This document shows positions 29,522 to 39,165 of a stretch of DNA of 64,000 nucleotides, in pieces. The position numbers and the translations under genes are program-made. The notes below the pieces were generated by a model. The model was not told the origin of the DNA. It searched no databases and worked only from the letters and a program-made list of their open reading frames with translations. Origin of the DNA: Ornithobacterium rhinotracheale. GTDB lineage: Bacteria; Bacteroidota; Bacteroidia; Flavobacteriales; Weeksellaceae. Every line of letters starts with the position of its first letter. Within the stretch, counting starts at the first letter, position 1. The stretch lies in NCBI RefSeq assembly GCF_022832975.1, contig NZ_CP094846.1:1687501-1751500 (forward strand). The letters are read 5' to 3'.

Positions 29522-30211
29522 TTACACATTATAGATAGGCGCTGTTTTGTCTAAAACTTCTTTTAATTCTTTGGCTGCTTGGCAATAGCGTTGAACATCT
29601 ATACTATCTGGGCGAAGTTCTAATATTTCTTCTCGACGTTTTACAAATTGGTCTATAAATTCTTGATAATTGCTATCATTACACAATCTTAATATTGCTG
29701 CCTTCTTAAATTGCCAAAACTGCCCTAATATCTCTGAAAGTTCTTCTCTTCTTTCTTTGCCCTTTATATATTCGTACAATACCGTTAAATCTTTCCATTT
29801 TTCATAGAAAGGTGTAAAATATTCGTAATAAAAATGGTCAAATAAATTACAAATTTCTATAACTTTTCGTTCGCTATCAATTAAAATGCCCTCTGCTGGA
29901 AGCCTATATTTTTTATAGTTTCTCGTCATAATAGTATTATAAATATCTTTGGGTTTTACAGCCGTAATTTTATTTTTATATAAAATTTTTGCAACTATAT
30001 TTTCAATTAATACTATTTGATTACAATTAACAAAACCGTAAAAATGATTAGTTTCATATATTATAGATAAAAATCTAATACCAATGGTTATATCATTTTT
30101 TATTTTACTATAATACAATTGTTCTGCTGTTTTGTCTTCTTCTTTTTTTAAATGAAATCCTTCACTGATAAGAAATGAATTTATATAATTGACTACTTTT
30201 GCTCTATACAT
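29522..30211 (-). CDS. Hypothetical protein, 229 aa
   Basis: No family recognised. The protein is rich in Lys, Glu, Ile and Tyr and appears cytosolic. It has predicted helices with KKRREEL-type charged stretches (EYIKGKERREELSEILGQFWQ) and a C-terminal helical part (FIDQFVKRREEIL). Base composition is more AT-rich than the flanking ppk and argS genes, which suggests acquisition. Its ATG follows by 4 nt the stop of a 40-codon ORF (30216-30338), so the two look like a unit inserted between argS and ppx. By position and composition it resembles the toxin/immunity genes at 37.6-41 kb, but no homology is visible. Confidence 0.6.
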   Translation of the reverse strand: MYRAKVVNYINSFLISEGFHLKKEEDKTAEQLYYSKIKNDITIGIRFLSIIYETNHFYGFVNCNQIVLIENIVAKILYKNKITAVKPKDIYNTIMTRNYKKYRLPAEGILIDSERKVIEICNLFDHFYYEYFTPFYEKWKDLTVLYEYIKGKERREELSEILGQFWQFKKAAILRLCNDSNYQEFIDQFVKRREEILELRPDSIDVQRYCQAAKELKEVLDKTAPIYNV

Positions 30212-30215
30212 TATT

Positions 30216-30338
30216 TTAATCTCTGAAATTAATTTCGTTCATATTTATTGGTGGTCTTTTAATGCCTTCTCCTTCACTGATGATTTTATATACATCTTCT
30301 CGGTAGATACACACTTTTACAACTTTAAATAAATCCAC
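30216..30338 (-). CDS. Short ORF or truncated gene tail, 40 aa
   Basis: The minus-strand frame opens in the T-rich tail of the ppx terminator and reads, from a GTG, DLFKVVKVCIYREDVYKII then SEGEGIKRPPINMNEI to a TAA at 30216-30218. The sequence looks like a real protein C-terminus rather than noise, and its stop is 4 nt before the next gene's ATG. It may be the remaining end of a larger gene removed by a deletion. Function unknown. Confidence 0.35.
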   Translation of the reverse strand: MDLFKVVKVCIYREDVYKIISEGEGIKRPPINMNEINFRD

Positions 30339-30347
30339 TATTAAACC

Positions 30348-30381
30348 AAAAAAAGAAACCGCAACTCGTGGAAGCAGTTTC
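30348..30381 (-). terminator. Terminator after ppx
   Basis: GAAAC and GTTTC arms with additional pairing (CCGCAA with the TTCC side) form a hairpin. The minus strand ends in seven T. Confidence 0.7.
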
Positions 30382-30397
30382 AAAAAAAATGTATTTT

Positions 30398-31282
30398 TTA
30401 GTATTTTTTGTGGTGATACATATACTGCACCATTCCATCGGCAAGACCTATTTTTGGCACATGCATCTTTTTAGCTTTGGCAAATTTCATTACCGAAGTA
30501 TAGATTTCCAACGCTGGAACGATAACATCTCCACGGTCGGGTTTCATGTTGTATATCGACAAACGATCTTCGAAATCCAAAGCACTTAAAATCTTTCTTT
30601 GTTGGTTCAAATAAGTAAAGCTGAGCGCTTTCTTTTTACCCGAATATTTGAAAATATGGTTGATGTTCCCCCCCGAACCAATCATCTCGATATTGCCTAA
30701 ATCTTTACAATTTTCAATCACCCAAGGTTTCACTTCTTTTACCAAATAAGAAGCATCTACCTTGCCATTGAGCCAGCGCACCGTTCCCACATCAAACGAA
30801 CGGGTATTGAGCACTTTTCCGTGCGCCAAAACGGTGAGCTCGGTACTCCCCCCACCTACATCGATATATAGATAGGAATTCTTATCATTTACATATTCTT
30901 TTAGCTCGGTTTCAAAAATGATTTGCCCTTCTTTTTGTCCGTCGATAATTTCTAAATCCACGCCTGCTTTTTCACGGATTTTTTTCACGACTTTCTTTCC
31001 ATTTTTCACTTCGCGCATGGCAGAAGTGGCAAAGGCAGAATAGCCTTGCACTTGGTGCACATCCATCAAAAGTTTATAAGCTGTCATGGCTTGGATTAGT
31101 CTTTTTTCGTTTTCTTCGGAAATTTCACCTCGCACAAAGGCGTCTTCTCCCAAACGAATCGGCACACGCACCAAACTGGTTTTGTTGAATGTTACACGAC
31201 CTTCTTCATCGTAAATGGCACTTACCAAAAGCCTTACGGCATTTGACCCTATATCTATTGCGGCTAATTTAGTTATTTTCAT
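30398..31282 (-). CDS. Exopolyphosphatase / pppGpp phosphatase (Ppx/GppA family)
   Basis: Hydrolyses polyphosphate ends or pppGpp. From MKITKLAAIDIGSNAVRLLV the protein is 294 residues, with the phosphate-1 loop DIGSNAVRLL at 9-18, the glycine-rich DVGGGSTELTV near 141-151, and GSGGNINHIF near 200. It lacks the C-terminal HD-type extension of long Ppx, so it is a short Bacteroidota form. A longer frame exists upstream but runs inside ppk, so the internal ATG at 31282 is chosen. It overlaps the ppk end by 14 nt, indicating coupled translation. Confidence 0.93.
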   Translation of the reverse strand: MKITKLAAIDIGSNAVRLLVSAIYDEEGRVTFNKTSLVRVPIRLGEDAFVRGEISEENEKRLIQAMTAYKLLMDVHQVQGYSAFATSAMREVKNGKKVVKKIREKAGVDLEIIDGQKEGQIIFETELKEYVNDKNSYLYIDVGGGSTELTVLAHGKVLNTRSFDVGTVRWLNGKVDASYLVKEVKPWVIENCKDLGNIEMIGSGGNINHIFKYSGKKKALSFTYLNQQRKILSALDFEDRLSIYNMKPDRGDVIVPALEIYTSVMKFAKAKKMHVPKIGLADGMVQYMYHHKKY

Positions 31283-33413
31283 TGTACAATTTTTTATAAT
31301 ATTCGTAAATACTAATTTGCGAACGATTTTCTGGCAAATCGTTGCTTTGATATATTTCGTCTTGTGTGTTGTTTTGGATTCTACCTTTGACATTGTCGTT
31401 AAAACTTAATTCAAAAGTATCCATCACTTCTTTCTTCAACTCAGGATCATAGATAGGGCAGCCTACCTCCACACGGTGATCGATGTTACGCGTCATCATA
31501 TCGGCAGACGAGATATAAACTTGGTCATCTCCCCCGTTTTTAAACCAATAAATACGCGGATGCTCCAAGAATTTATCTACCACGCTGATGGCTCTGATGT
31601 TTTCGCTCATACCTGGAATACCAGGGATTAAGCAACAAATTCCGCGGATTACCAATCGCACCTCTACCCCTGCTTGGCTGGCTTGATACAGCTTATCAAT
31701 CATTTTTTTGTCTGAAAGGCTATTGGCTTTGATATTGATTTGCGCGGGTTTTCCTTGCTTTTTATTTTCAATTTCTTGATTGATGTAGCGCGTAAGTTTT
31801 CGGCGCATTTCGTGCGGCGAAACGATTAAGTGCTTATACGGCTTAACTTTATAATTAAACTCAAAGAAATCAAACACTTGCGACACTTCTTCTGTGATTT
31901 CTTCGCGCGATGTCATCAAAGTAAAATCGGTATAGATTCTCGCGGTTTTCTCGTGGAAGTTTCCTGTACTCACAAACGAGATTTTCTTTTCCACTCCATT
32001 GCGTTCATAAGTTACCAAACCTAACTTTGAGTGAACTTTCAAATCCGCCACTCCGAAGATTACTTTCACGCCCTCGTCTTGTAATATTTTAGACCAATTA
32101 ACATTATTTGCCTCATCAAATCTTGCACGAAGCTCCAGCACGGCGGTTACTTTTTTACCATTTTTGGCGGCATTCACCAGTGCACTCATAATTTGCGATT
32201 CGCTAGCCACACGATACACCGTCATTTTAATCGATTTCACATGCGGGTCTATCGCTGCCTCTCGCAAAAATTTCAACAAAACTGAATAATCGGCATACGG
32301 CGCATAAAGCATGTGGTCTTGCTTTTCAATCTCGCTGATGTAGCTTTTTACATGCTGCAATGCAGGTGGCACAAGTGGTCTAATTTTTTTAAATTCTAAA
32401 TCGGTTCGTCCCAAATTTGGGAATTTAATGAAATCTCGCTTATTGTGGTATTTGCTACCTGGCGAAATGGTATCGTATGAATCGATGTGCAATATTTTTT
32501 TCAAATAATCCAAAGTATCGCTTGCCATGTCTCTATCATACACCAAACGCACGGGCTCACCACGGCGGCGGCGCTCCACACTTCTAGAGATTCTATCCAT
32601 AAAACTTTTTTGCACATCTTGATCTAAATCCATTTCGGCATCTTTGGAGGATTTAAAAGAATGTGCCTCGATATGGTCGTAATCAAAAATATTGAAAATC
32701 TCATTTAAGTTATAACGGATCACATCTTCAAGCATCATGATATAGTGGCGATTCTCGTCCATCTTGGGCAATACCACAAAACGTGAGAAGAGATGTGTAG
32801 GCACTTCGATAATCGCGTAGGTATTGACTGGCTGTGGCTCATTTTCGGGTTTAATGCCCTTCCAAGCCTTCGAAGTTTGCCTTAAACGGCGAGTCTCGGA
32901 TTTAATTTCAGGATTTTTCACCATTTTCACTGCCAAGTAGTTTGCCCCCTCTCGCAATTCTGGAATTTTGGTACTATCTAGCGGGTATAGATACACCGCA
33001 ATGGTATGGCTTAATTTATCTTGAAAATAATTACGGATGTAATCGGCATATTTTCCAGAAACCTCACTGTCGTCGATAAAGAAAATATCCTCTTTCTCTA
33101 ATTCTTGGATAATCTCATCATAAGTATCATCGTAGGTTTGCTGTTGCAAGGAAACGCTTTCTTTGATGTCGTTTAATAAAGTTTTAAGCGACTGACCTTT
33201 AATTATATTGGAATAAATCTTTTGGTCTATCTCCAAAGCACGCACCACCGTAGCATATCGCACTTTGTAAAACTCGTCTAAATTATTTGAATAAATACCT
33301 AAAAATCTTAGTCGTTCTAATAACGGAACGCTTTTATCTCTGGCCTCTTGCAATACTCTTGCATTGAATTTAAGCCAGCTAATCTCGCGGTTTATGTACT
33401 TGTAATTACTCAT
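31269..33413 (-). CDS. ppk1: Polyphosphate kinase 1
   Basis: Makes polyphosphate reversibly from ATP, at the membrane or in the cytosol. It is 714 residues. Features are the N-terminal REISWLKFNARVLQEA block (about 8-23), phospholipase-D-like domains with the phosphorylated histidine in KVHSKLGLVTYERNG near 460 and a second His in GNFHEKTARIYTDF near 490, and SLSDKKMIDKLYQASQAGVEV near 570. The last 14 nt overlap the start of ppx, giving the classical ppk-ppx pair with opposing activities. Confidence 0.98.
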   Translation of the reverse strand: MSNYKYINREISWLKFNARVLQEARDKSVPLLERLRFLGIYSNNLDEFYKVRYATVVRALEIDQKIYSNIIKGQSLKTLLNDIKESVSLQQQTYDDTYDEIIQELEKEDIFFIDDSEVSGKYADYIRNYFQDKLSHTIAVYLYPLDSTKIPELREGANYLAVKMVKNPEIKSETRRLRQTSKAWKGIKPENEPQPVNTYAIIEVPTHLFSRFVVLPKMDENRHYIMMLEDVIRYNLNEIFNIFDYDHIEAHSFKSSKDAEMDLDQDVQKSFMDRISRSVERRRRGEPVRLVYDRDMASDTLDYLKKILHIDSYDTISPGSKYHNKRDFIKFPNLGRTDLEFKKIRPLVPPALQHVKSYISEIEKQDHMLYAPYADYSVLLKFLREAAIDPHVKSIKMTVYRVASESQIMSALVNAAKNGKKVTAVLELRARFDEANNVNWSKILQDEGVKVIFGVADLKVHSKLGLVTYERNGVEKKISFVSTGNFHEKTARIYTDFTLMTSREEITEEVSQVFDFFEFNYKVKPYKHLIVSPHEMRRKLTRYINQEIENKKQGKPAQINIKANSLSDKKMIDKLYQASQAGVEVRLVIRGICCLIPGIPGMSENIRAISVVDKFLEHPRIYWFKNGGDDQVYISSADMMTRNIDHRVEVGCPIYDPELKKEVMDTFELSFNDNVKGRIQNNTQDEIYQSNDLPENRSQISIYEYYKKLYNENN

Positions 33414-33626
33414 ATATAGGTTCAGAATTTTTCTTTTTTCATCATTAAATTAAACCTTAAAAATCAAGATTTAATTCAAATGATAAAGTTACAAAAAATT
33501 GATAAGATTTCGTGCATAAAATTAATTTTTACACAAAATTTACACCTAAAGGGTTTTACCTGCGTGATTGGCATCTACAAAATTTTTATTTTTTGTATTT
33601 TAGCCGAAATTTTATTTTAATCCAAA

Positions 33627-34214
33627 ATGAAAAAAACACTTTTAATCGCTTGTATGGGCTTATCGCTAAGTGCCTGTAAATTTTTAAAAACCTCGAAAGA
33701 ACCTGAAACTACGACTGTGGAAAATCCCGCTGAAGTGAAAAATCTTTATCAATTCACCGTGAAAGATATTGACGGAAACGATTTTAACTTCTCGGACTTG
33801 AAGGGTAAAAAAATCATGATTGTAAACACCGCCTCGGAATGTGGTTTCACACCGCAATATGCTGATTTAGAAGAATTATACCAAAAATATAAAAATCACA
33901 ATTTCACTATTGTAGGTTTCCCTTCCAACAACTTCAAAGGGCAAGAACCTGGTAGCAATGCCGATATCAAAAAATTCTGCACAGGCAACTACAATGTTAC
34001 TTTCCCGATGATGAGCAAAATCGATGTAGTGGGCGAAAATCAAGCTCCGATTTATCAATTTTTGACTCAAAAAAGCGAAAACGGCGTAATCGATGCACCC
34101 GTGGAATGGAATTTCCAAAAATTCTTGATTAATGAAGATGGCACAGTGGCACGCATTTACTATTCTCGCACGAAACCTACCGATGCCGAGATTATGGAAT
34201 GGATTGAAGAATAA
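33627..34214 (+). CDS. Glutathione peroxidase-like lipoprotein
   Basis: 195 residues. A lipoprotein signal ends at C17 (LSLSAC), followed by a short Thr/Glu linker and a glutathione-peroxidase/thioredoxin fold. The peroxidatic Cys is C72 in NTASECGFTPQY, with the partner Gln Q106 in FKGQEPG and the Trp-Asn pair in VEWNFQKF. These enzymes usually use thioredoxin in bacteria. Lipidation suggests peroxide removal in the periplasm or at the outer membrane. It is monocistronic and lies 52 nt before the CcsBA gene. Confidence 0.92.
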   Translation: MKKTLLIACMGLSLSACKFLKTSKEPETTTVENPAEVKNLYQFTVKDIDGNDFNFSDLKGKKIMIVNTASECGFTPQYADLEELYQKYKNHNFTIVGFPSNNFKGQEPGSNADIKKFCTGNYNVTFPMMSKIDVVGENQAPIYQFLTQKSENGVIDAPVEWNFQKFLINEDGTVARIYYSRTKPTDAEIMEWIEE

Positions 34215-34266
34215 AATCTTCTTTTCAAACAAATATAAAAAAACCGATTTTTTTAATTTTATTTAA

Positions 34267-37200
34267 ATGAATATTATAAAGAAACTTCTTTTTTCTACTC
34301 GTGCCATGGCAGTGATGCTTTTGATTTATGCGGTGGCTATGGCGGTAGCAACTTTTATAGAGAATGATTATGGCACACCCGCCGCCAAGCAACTTGTGTA
34401 TTACAGCGTTTGGTTCAGTGTGTTGCAGGTGCTTTTAATCATCAATTTTATAGCCAACATCTTCCGATATCGCTTGTGGCACAGGGGCAAATGGAGTGTT
34501 TTGCTATTCCATGTGGCGTTTGTGGTAATGTTCATCGGGGCGGCTTACACGCACCTATTCTCGGTAGAGGGCATGATGAACATCCGCGAGGGAGAAACTT
34601 CAAACCACATTATTTCTAATAAAACTTATGTGAAATTAGATATTTTTGATGGCGACCAACATTTGGCTTACGAAACGCCCTACACCATGACTTTCTTAAA
34701 TAGTAAAAAGGTGGGCTTCCCTTTACACAAAAACTTTAACCAAAGATATTTGTTTAAAGACCGTGACATTTCAGTGAGATCTTTAGACTACATTCCGCAT
34801 GCGAAAGATACCGTGATTGCAGGCAAAGGAAAATTAAGCCTAGAAATCGTAACCGTGGGACAAGGCGGACGCAAGACCAACTATATACAAGAGGGAGAAA
34901 TCAAGGAAATCGGTTGGGCAATTTTCACCTTCAATAATCCTATCGAAGGGACTATCCAAATCTCTGGAGACGAAAATGCACTCACAATTAATTCGCCACT
35001 TGAGGGGCAGAGCATGAGCATGCAAGGACAGCAAATGGGAGCTGTAACAGATTCTGCCACCTTTGCCCAGAGTTTGCAAAAAATCGAAGTGAACACGCCA
35101 CAAAATGCAAGATTGCGCGCCATGTACCAAATCGGTCCTGTGAATTTTGTGTTGGCTAAACCTGCCTACCGCGGAACGCTAGAATTTATTGCAGGTGATA
35201 AAAATAAAGACCAAGAAAACAGCAATGTGGTAGTGCTTGAGTATAAAGATGGGAATGTAAAAGACACCCTCATCTTGCGCGGCGGCGAAGGCTATACCAA
35301 CTTGAGCGCACGCAAACAAATCAACGGGCTTATGATTTCTGCAGGCTATGGCTCCAAAATCATCAACACGCCATTTGCCATTAAATTAAAAGATTTTCAA
35401 ATGGAAACTTATCCTGGCTCTCAAAATCCCTCATCTTTTGCAAGCGAAATCGCTGTAATCGACAACGGAAAAGAGAAAGATTATAGAATTTATATGAACA
35501 ATGTGTTGGATTACGGTGGGTATCGCTTCTTCCAATCAGGCTACGACCCAGACCAATTGGGGACTCGCCTATCGGTAAACCAAGACCGCCCAGGAACAAT
35601 CATTACTTACATCGGATATTTTATGCTGTATCTAGGAATGTTCTTAACACTTTTCTGGAAAGGTTCACGATTTACAAATCTTGCTAAAATGCTTAAAAAT
35701 TTAAGTCATAAAAAATACCTATTTTTAGGATTTTTAAGCGTGCTTTCGCTCCAAAACCTGAAAGCTCAGGAAGCCGAGCAACATATTAAAACACTGGATA
35801 GCATTGCCAATTCAGCCGATGAAGCACAGCACCATCAGCACGATGGGCATAACCACGACGGCGAGGATTTTACCCTAAAAGCTGAGGATATAAACACCAT
35901 AGAAAAGGGTGAGGACATCGTAAAACAAATTAATTTCTCGCCCGAACACCTCAAAAAATTTGAACACCTATTAATTCAAGATGACCGCGGGCGCATCAAG
36001 CCTGTGAGCACACACGCACTTGAATTATTGAGAAAAGTATATAAATCCGATAAATTTTATGGCTTGCCAGCTACGGCTTGGTTTATTTCGGTTCAGCAAA
36101 ACCCTACTTTGTGGGCCAAGGCGCCAATCATCAAAGTGAGCAAAAACATCGGCCCTGAATTATACAAAAAATTAAAGGTAGATGAGACCGACCATACTTC
36201 GCTGATGAATATGGTGGATTTGGGCACAGGCGAATTTTATTTGGCTAAAGCTTATGGCGAAGCCTTTAGAAAAAAACCATCAGAAAAAACCAAACAAGAC
36301 AACGAAATCATCAATGTTACGGAGCGTTTCACGATTTTAGACAATTTAGCTAAAGGCTATTATTTAAAAATGATTCCTGTCCAAAACGACATCAACGAAA
36401 CTTGGACAAGCTGGATTAAACAAGGCGAAACCATGGACATCGATACCACGGCGCTCGCGTTCTTTAATAAATACTTTAACGCACTAAATCAAGCGCAGAA
36501 AAACAACGACTGGACCAAAGTAAACGGCGTAGCAGATGAGATTGGCGCGTACCAACAAAAGTGGGGTAAAAATATTGTTCCACCACAAACAAAAGTAAAT
36601 ATCGAAGTTTTCTACAATCATTTTGAGCCATTTTTCCAAGTGATGAGAATCTATGCGGGATTAGGCGTTATCTTCTTGATTTTAGGATTTATGAATTTAT
36701 TTTCAAACAAAAAAATCCTTCGAAAACTCATTTTATTCACACTGATTGCCACTTGGGCAGTATTTGCTGTACACGCATTTGGTTTAGGCTTAAGATGGTA
36801 TATTTCAGGACACGCCCCATGGACCAATGGTTACGAAGCCGTTGTTTTCATCTCGTGGATTGGCGTTATGGCTGGGCTTATCCTTTATAGAAATAGCAAC
36901 GCATTTTTACCTGCAGCGGGATGTTTCGTTGCGGTGATTATGATGGGATTTGCGCATGGTTCTTCCCTACTCGACCCGCAGATTACACCGCTTGTTCCTG
37001 TACTTAAATCGTATTGGCTCATCATACATGTGGCAATTATTACCGCGAGTTATGGTTTCTTTGGGCTAAGTATGGTATTGGCCATTTTCTCGTTGGTTTT
37101 ATATTGCTTAAACCCTTCAAATATTATAACCAAGAACATCAAAGAACTCACTATCGTAAACGAAATGTCGCTTACCATTGGGATTTTCTTGCTCACGGTG

Positions 37201-37560
37201 GGAACTTTCCTAGGCGGAATGTGGGCCAACGAAAGCTGGGGACGCTACTGGAGCTGGGACCCGAAAGAGACTTGGGCGTTTATTTCTATCATTGTATATG
37301 CCTTTGTATTGCATATGCGATTGGTGCCTGGGCTTAGGGGCAATTTTGCGTTTAATATTGCATCGCTGTGGGCGGTGGCTTCTCCGATTATGACTTATTT
37401 TGGGGTAAACTACTACCTCAGCGGATTGCACACCTACGCCGCGGGAGATAAAATCCCAATCCCTACTTGGGTGCCGATAAGTGTAGCCATTGCATTGGTA
37501 TTAAGTTTAGTTTCTTACTATTTTTATCGTAAAAACCATAAAAAATTGATTTCTCAATAG
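34267..37560 (+). CDS. Cytochrome c biogenesis protein, fused CcsB (ResB)-CcsA
   Basis: The 1097-residue fusion holds both halves of the system II cytochrome c heme lyase. The N-terminal ResB/CcsB part has spans near 14-32, 45-65 and 78-98, and a large periplasmic domain (about 100-440). The C-terminal CcsA part begins near 790, with several spans and the heme-binding WWD-type motif WGRYWSWDPKETW near 987-999. Flanking histidines are in the HAPWTNGYEA and VAIIT regions. A His-rich insert (about 518-533, HQHDGHNHDGED) lies in the middle and could bind metal or heme. It exports heme and attaches it to CxxCH in apocytochromes. Confidence 0.95.
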   Translation: MNIIKKLLFSTRAMAVMLLIYAVAMAVATFIENDYGTPAAKQLVYYSVWFSVLQVLLIINFIANIFRYRLWHRGKWSVLLFHVAFVVMFIGAAYTHLFSVEGMMNIREGETSNHIISNKTYVKLDIFDGDQHLAYETPYTMTFLNSKKVGFPLHKNFNQRYLFKDRDISVRSLDYIPHAKDTVIAGKGKLSLEIVTVGQGGRKTNYIQEGEIKEIGWAIFTFNNPIEGTIQISGDENALTINSPLEGQSMSMQGQQMGAVTDSATFAQSLQKIEVNTPQNARLRAMYQIGPVNFVLAKPAYRGTLEFIAGDKNKDQENSNVVVLEYKDGNVKDTLILRGGEGYTNLSARKQINGLMISAGYGSKIINTPFAIKLKDFQMETYPGSQNPSSFASEIAVIDNGKEKDYRIYMNNVLDYGGYRFFQSGYDPDQLGTRLSVNQDRPGTIITYIGYFMLYLGMFLTLFWKGSRFTNLAKMLKNLSHKKYLFLGFLSVLSLQNLKAQEAEQHIKTLDSIANSADEAQHHQHDGHNHDGEDFTLKAEDINTIEKGEDIVKQINFSPEHLKKFEHLLIQDDRGRIKPVSTHALELLRKVYKSDKFYGLPATAWFISVQQNPTLWAKAPIIKVSKNIGPELYKKLKVDETDHTSLMNMVDLGTGEFYLAKAYGEAFRKKPSEKTKQDNEIINVTERFTILDNLAKGYYLKMIPVQNDINETWTSWIKQGETMDIDTTALAFFNKYFNALNQAQKNNDWTKVNGVADEIGAYQQKWGKNIVPPQTKVNIEVFYNHFEPFFQVMRIYAGLGVIFLILGFMNLFSNKKILRKLILFTLIATWAVFAVHAFGLGLRWYISGHAPWTNGYEAVVFISWIGVMAGLILYRNSNAFLPAAGCFVAVIMMGFAHGSSLLDPQITPLVPVLKSYWLIIHVAIITASYGFFGLSMVLAIFSLVLYCLNPSNIITKNIKELTIVNEMSLTIGIFLLTVGTFLGGMWANESWGRYWSWDPKETWAFISIIVYAFVLHMRLVPGLRGNFAFNIASLWAVASPIMTYFGVNYYLSGLHTYAAGDKIPIPTWVPISVAIALVLSLVSYYFYRKNHKKLISQ

Positions 37561-37576
37561 ATTTATAGAATCAATG

Positions 37577-37611
37577 AAAAAAGCGCGAAAATCAGATTTT
37601 TGCGCTTTTTT
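37577..37611. terminator. Bidirectional terminator
   Basis: AAAAAAGCGC and GCGCTTTTTT enclose GAAAATCAGATTTTT. It is usable by both the CcsBA gene and the minus-strand toxin/immunity array. Confidence 0.85.
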
Positions 37612-37630
37612 GTTAAAATCATTTCATCTG

Positions 37631-38119
37631 TCAAACATTGCCTTTATTTCCTTTGTTAAAAGATTTCAAAACTTCCTTTTTGAAGTCTTCATAGATATGT
37701 AATACAACTTTTAATATCTCATATAAATCTTCATAATTGCCAAATTTAGGACTTCTTATGTATCCTTCTTTTTCTATATTTTTTAGTATTTCTATTTCCT
37801 TCGAGATATGAGCAAATGGACCACCTAATAAAAATTCATTCTTTTCCATATCGGATGCACCTATTATTAATTCTATGTTTCCATATTTTAAACAAGTATG
37901 AAAATAGAATTTAATATTTTCAATTTTTTCTTCAATTTTAAAAAAATTATTCTTTTTGATGTGTTTTGCTTCATATCCTAATTCTTGGTACAAAGCAATA
38001 ACATTCTCATTTGCATAATTTTCAAATCTATTTTCTAACTGGTATTTTTCACTTAATCGTTCATAGCGATTATAAAAATTCATATTTTCATAAATTTTTA
38101 ATTGTTTTTCTGATTCCAT
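37631..38119 (-). CDS. Candidate immunity protein D (unrecognised family)
   Basis: 162 residues, acidic-basic mixed, Asn/Lys/Glu-rich, with no signal peptide. Features are EKYQLENRFENYANENVIALYQELGYEAKHI, then a beta region (NIKFYFHTCLKYGNIELIIGASD) and a helical tail. The start codon follows the stop of the toxin D tail by 1 nt. This toxin-end/next-gene coupling is the same as for the other pairs here and is the main reason for calling it an immunity protein. It is not visibly related to immunity proteins A-C. Very AT-rich. Confidence 0.55.
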   Translation of the reverse strand: MESEKQLKIYENMNFYNRYERLSEKYQLENRFENYANENVIALYQELGYEAKHIKKNNFFKIEEKIENIKFYFHTCLKYGNIELIIGASDMEKNEFLLGGPFAHISKEIEILKNIEKEGYIRSPKFGNYEDLYEILKVVLHIYEDFKKEVLKSFNKGNKGNV

Positions 38120-38120
38120 A

Positions 38121-38735
38121 TTATTCTGGTCTAAATCTTATCTCTATGTTATACTTACTTTTTGCTAAATCTATGTATTCTTGAATTTTAGAAAAACTTC
38201 TATTGCTTTCAGGGATTTCTAATATTTGCTTCCCCTCCAAAACCTTTCCTTTTAATTGTTCGCCATATTTTGGTGCATTAATTGGTTCTCCTATTGCGTA
38301 TTTAGATTTTAATTCCTTCAAATTCTATTATATTTGTATTAAATTTATTAAGAGCATCTCCTTGTCCTAATGCTATATTAACTTGTTTAGAGTTTGTATT
38401 TCTTAGAGTTTCTACCTTGAAACGAGCTTTTGTTTTACTCCAATTCCCTCCGATTTCTGAATTTATTGGCATTTCTCCAAATTGTCTCTTAACTAATGGA
38501 TTACCATCTGTTACGCCTATTGATTTTAACTCATCAATAGCTGCTTTTTTCTTTTGTAACGGTATTCCGTTATCAATACTATTGAAATCAAATTTTTTAC
38601 CATTTTGCTCTGCCCATAATAATATTTCCTGTAGCTTTTTATTTTTTTCAAAAACTTTAAATACATTTAATAATCAATACCTTACAACAAAACCTGTAAG
38701 TCTGATATATAACCTAAGTTTTCTAATTCTCTTTT
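38121..38735 (-). pseudogene. Toxin D C-terminal region, frameshifted
   Basis: A decayed gene read in three pieces on the minus strand. The frame open from 38673 to a stop at 38302-38304 gives VFEKNKKLQEILLWAEQNGK, then SIDNGIPLQKKKAAIDELKS, a middle part with GEMPINSEIGGNWSKTKARF, and an end at IIEFEGIKI. The next frame carries on with KSKYAIGEPINAPKYGEQLK, then LEIPESNRSFSKIQEYIDLA and a stop at 38121. A one-base shift near 38305 would join them. Upstream, KKRELENLGYISDLQVLL ends at TAA in yet another frame. The fold is not recognised. The short N-terminus suggests that the rest of the toxin was never present, as in orphan cassettes. Confidence 0.55.
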
Positions 38736-39163
38736 TTAGTTTTCAATACCATATTCCTCATTAATACTTTGTATATGCTCCAATAGTGTTTTTGTTAAAT
38801 TATTATTTATTAATCTGTATCTCCATACTTCAGCGGATAATCTAATTTTCCATTTCTTTTTAAACCCATAATTAACAATTATTGGAGTAAAGGCAGCTTC
38901 TTCAGATTTTGGAGCCAATTTATAATCTCCTCCTACATAAAATCTTATTGCTTCACTTATATAAGCCCAAAATTCTTTTATATCTTCTTCATTCATAGCA
39001 TATAAATCTTTAAAATATTTTTCCACGATATCGATTTATCCCATTCAAAAGATATTTTAAAATCTTTTTCTCGCATCTTTATTTTTTCTTCTAAAGATTT
39101 TAGTAACGAAGGTATTTCATTAATAAATCTATTGTATTCTCTTTTATTTAATTCTAAATTCAT
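38736..39163 (-). pseudogene. Immunity protein C, split by a frameshift
   Basis: An ATG at 39163 begins MNLELNKREYNRFINEIPSL and stays open until a TGA at 38993-38995. The other frame begins at the GTG at 39024-39026 and gives EKYFKDLYAMNEEDIKEFWA, then IRFYVGGDYKLAPKSEEAAF and a TP block, ending at 38736. Joined at about 39024, the two make a protein of about 140 residues collinear with immunity protein B (39425-39877). A single-base indel therefore disrupts a real gene, unless it is a sequencing error. The start is 2 nt after the toxin C stop. Confidence 0.65.
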
Positions 39164-39165
39164 TT

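Noticed and set aside
38417-38764. ORF on the plus strand in the toxin array
   Set aside because: The minus-strand frames in the same place read as coherent toxin sequence, with homology between cassettes. The plus frame is their shadow.
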